A stretch of DNA of 64,000 nt from Branchiostoma floridae (lineage: Eukaryota > Chordata > Leptocardii > Amphioxiformes > Branchiostomatidae), in NCBI RefSeq assembly GCF_000003815.2, contig NC_049988.1:9400181-9464180 (forward strand). Direction: 5' to 3'. A program made the translations under genes and the position numbers. Under the pieces are notes generated by a model that saw only the letters and a list, made by a program, of their open reading frames with translations, made no database searches and was not told where the DNA came from. Of the stretch, positions 63,147-64,000 are shown piece after piece; within the stretch, counting starts at the first letter, position 1; each line of letters begins with the position of its first letter.

Positions 63147-63264
63147 TAGCCTGGGTTCCATCCTTTGTAGATATCTTTATTCTCCCGTTCCGTCCCTTTC
63201 GTTTACTTGGTGCACAAGCGGAAAGAGCGAGACAGTCGCCACTTTCGAGGACGGTACCCAGGCT
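63147..63264. mobile_element. Foldback element with TAGCCTGGGT ends
   Basis: TAGCCTGGGTTCCATCCT on the left and GGACGGTACCCAGGCT on the right are imperfect complements. Probably the same end family as 17708 and 47453. It lies upstream of the visible zinc-transporter exons, probably within an intron. Confidence 0.4.
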
Positions 63265-63566
63265 TTTGTCTTATAACGTTATCAACGTCCTGCGGTTTTG
63301 TCTAACTTCGAAACCATTCTCTCTTCGAAGTTTACAGGCGCGCATTGCACATTATCAAAGTTCCCTTTAGAGTATTTCTATAAGCGCCATACCACGATCT
63401 ACATTAAGGCTGTTACAGACGTGTACATTGGTTGAATGAATTGATTCATTGATTGATAGAATAACAGATCTGCATGCGTGCACAGAATGATGTATAGCTG
63501 CAGACATTTTGACTTTATTGAAATCTTGAGTTCTTGACACGGCGTTTGCCAAAGCATGGTAGTGGC

Positions 63567-63773
63567 TACTCTCCAAGCGGAGGTTAGGCTCTCGCTGTTT
63601 TTTTAACGGTTTTTAAGTCGTTTTTATCGGGTTTTCTATTTTGTATTTTATCTTGCTGTGTCAAAACCTGGCTGACGTACTTCAAGAAAAATGACAAAAT
63701 AGAAAGCCCGATAAAAACGACTAAAAAAAAACGTTAAAAAAACAGCCGGAGCCTAACCTCCGCTTGGAGAGTA
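63567..63773. mobile_element. MITE of the TACTCTCCAAGC family, 207 bp, 9-bp duplication GGTAGTGGC
   Basis: Ends TACTCTCCAAGCGGAGG and complement; GGTAGTGGC at 63558-63566 and 63774-63782. Inner arms share CAGCCGGAGCC-, AACGTTTTTTTAGTCG- and TTTTTATCGGGCTTTCTAT-like blocks in opposite orientation, so the whole element folds back. A 9-bp duplication is compatible with Mutator-like or hAT-like (8-9 bp) transposition. Confidence 0.75.
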
Positions 63774-64000
63774 GGTAGTGGCTGTCACATAGAACACACA
63801 TTTGGAAGAGGGATGAGGCAAAAACGGCGCACGTAATTGAAACCAAACGTATACAAGGCAATAAAAATATAACTGTTGTAAGGATACTATACTATTTCAA
63901 GAGGAAAGAGGTTAAAAGCCAACGTGATATAGAAGCAGTAGAGCTAATAATCTTATCAGAAAATATTGGCTCTTGGTATCATCTCTTTTACTGACGTCAC

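Larger units (their letters stand above)
62903..64000. other. Right end of the window: presumed intron of the zinc-transporter gene
   Basis: No further SLC30 exon was found on the - strand. Two foldback elements (63147-63264, 63567-63773) occupy part of it. The preceding exon, ending the transmembrane domain, should lie beyond 64000. Confidence 0.5.

Overview
This window is animal nuclear DNA, most likely from a lancelet (amphioxus, Branchiostoma). Three things point there. It holds a Twist bHLH gene of chordate type whose coding region is split by two phase-0 introns. The other exons have ordinary GT/AG metazoan splice sites. The intergenic and intronic DNA is packed with short inverted-repeat transposons. 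The species is inferred, not proven. There are three N-gaps (16395-16701, 44848-44951, 50945-51044), so it is a draft assembly. No bacterial, organellar or viral genes were recognised.

Three protein-coding genes can be supported. (1) twist, + strand, 28239-30702, three exons, 191 residues: the mesoderm/EMT bHLH factor, complete with basic region, helix-loop-helix and C-terminal Twist box. A duplicated GC-box plus CCAAT module lies about 260-395 bp upstream of its start codon. (2) A ten-exon gene, + strand, 52270-60080, predicted to encode a 371-residue secreted or membrane-anchored glycoprotein: signal peptide, two fibronectin-III-like domains, a Thr/Pro-rich stalk and a C-terminal hydrophobic tail. 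I do not recognise its orthologue. (3) The last two coding exons of an SLC30/ZnT zinc transporter, - strand, 61699-62902, whose upstream exons lie beyond the window. Genes 2 and 3 converge, with polyadenylation signals only about 50-180 bp apart. A weak candidate first exon of a fourth gene sits at 16292-16360, behind a tandem pair of YY1-type elements and just before a gap.

The rest is gene-poor. 1-16 kb and 17-27.8 kb hold micro- and minisatellites and short MITEs. 30.7-52.2 kb is dominated by a 5.4-kb non-autonomous CACTA-like transposon (35158-40561) with 3-bp target duplications. It contains a 145-bp satellite array with higher-order structure, a second tandem repeat, and a nested 924-bp mariner-type MITE; an inverted second copy of that MITE, of identical length, lies at 48066-48989. 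Several foldback families recur, and five introns of gene 2 each carry a foldback structure.

The most unusual signal is a family of extremely small palindromes (27, 29 and 43 bp). They begin CAAGGAG and end CTCCTTG, and each is flanked by a perfect, different 7-bp direct repeat. They look like transposed elements far smaller than normal MITEs.
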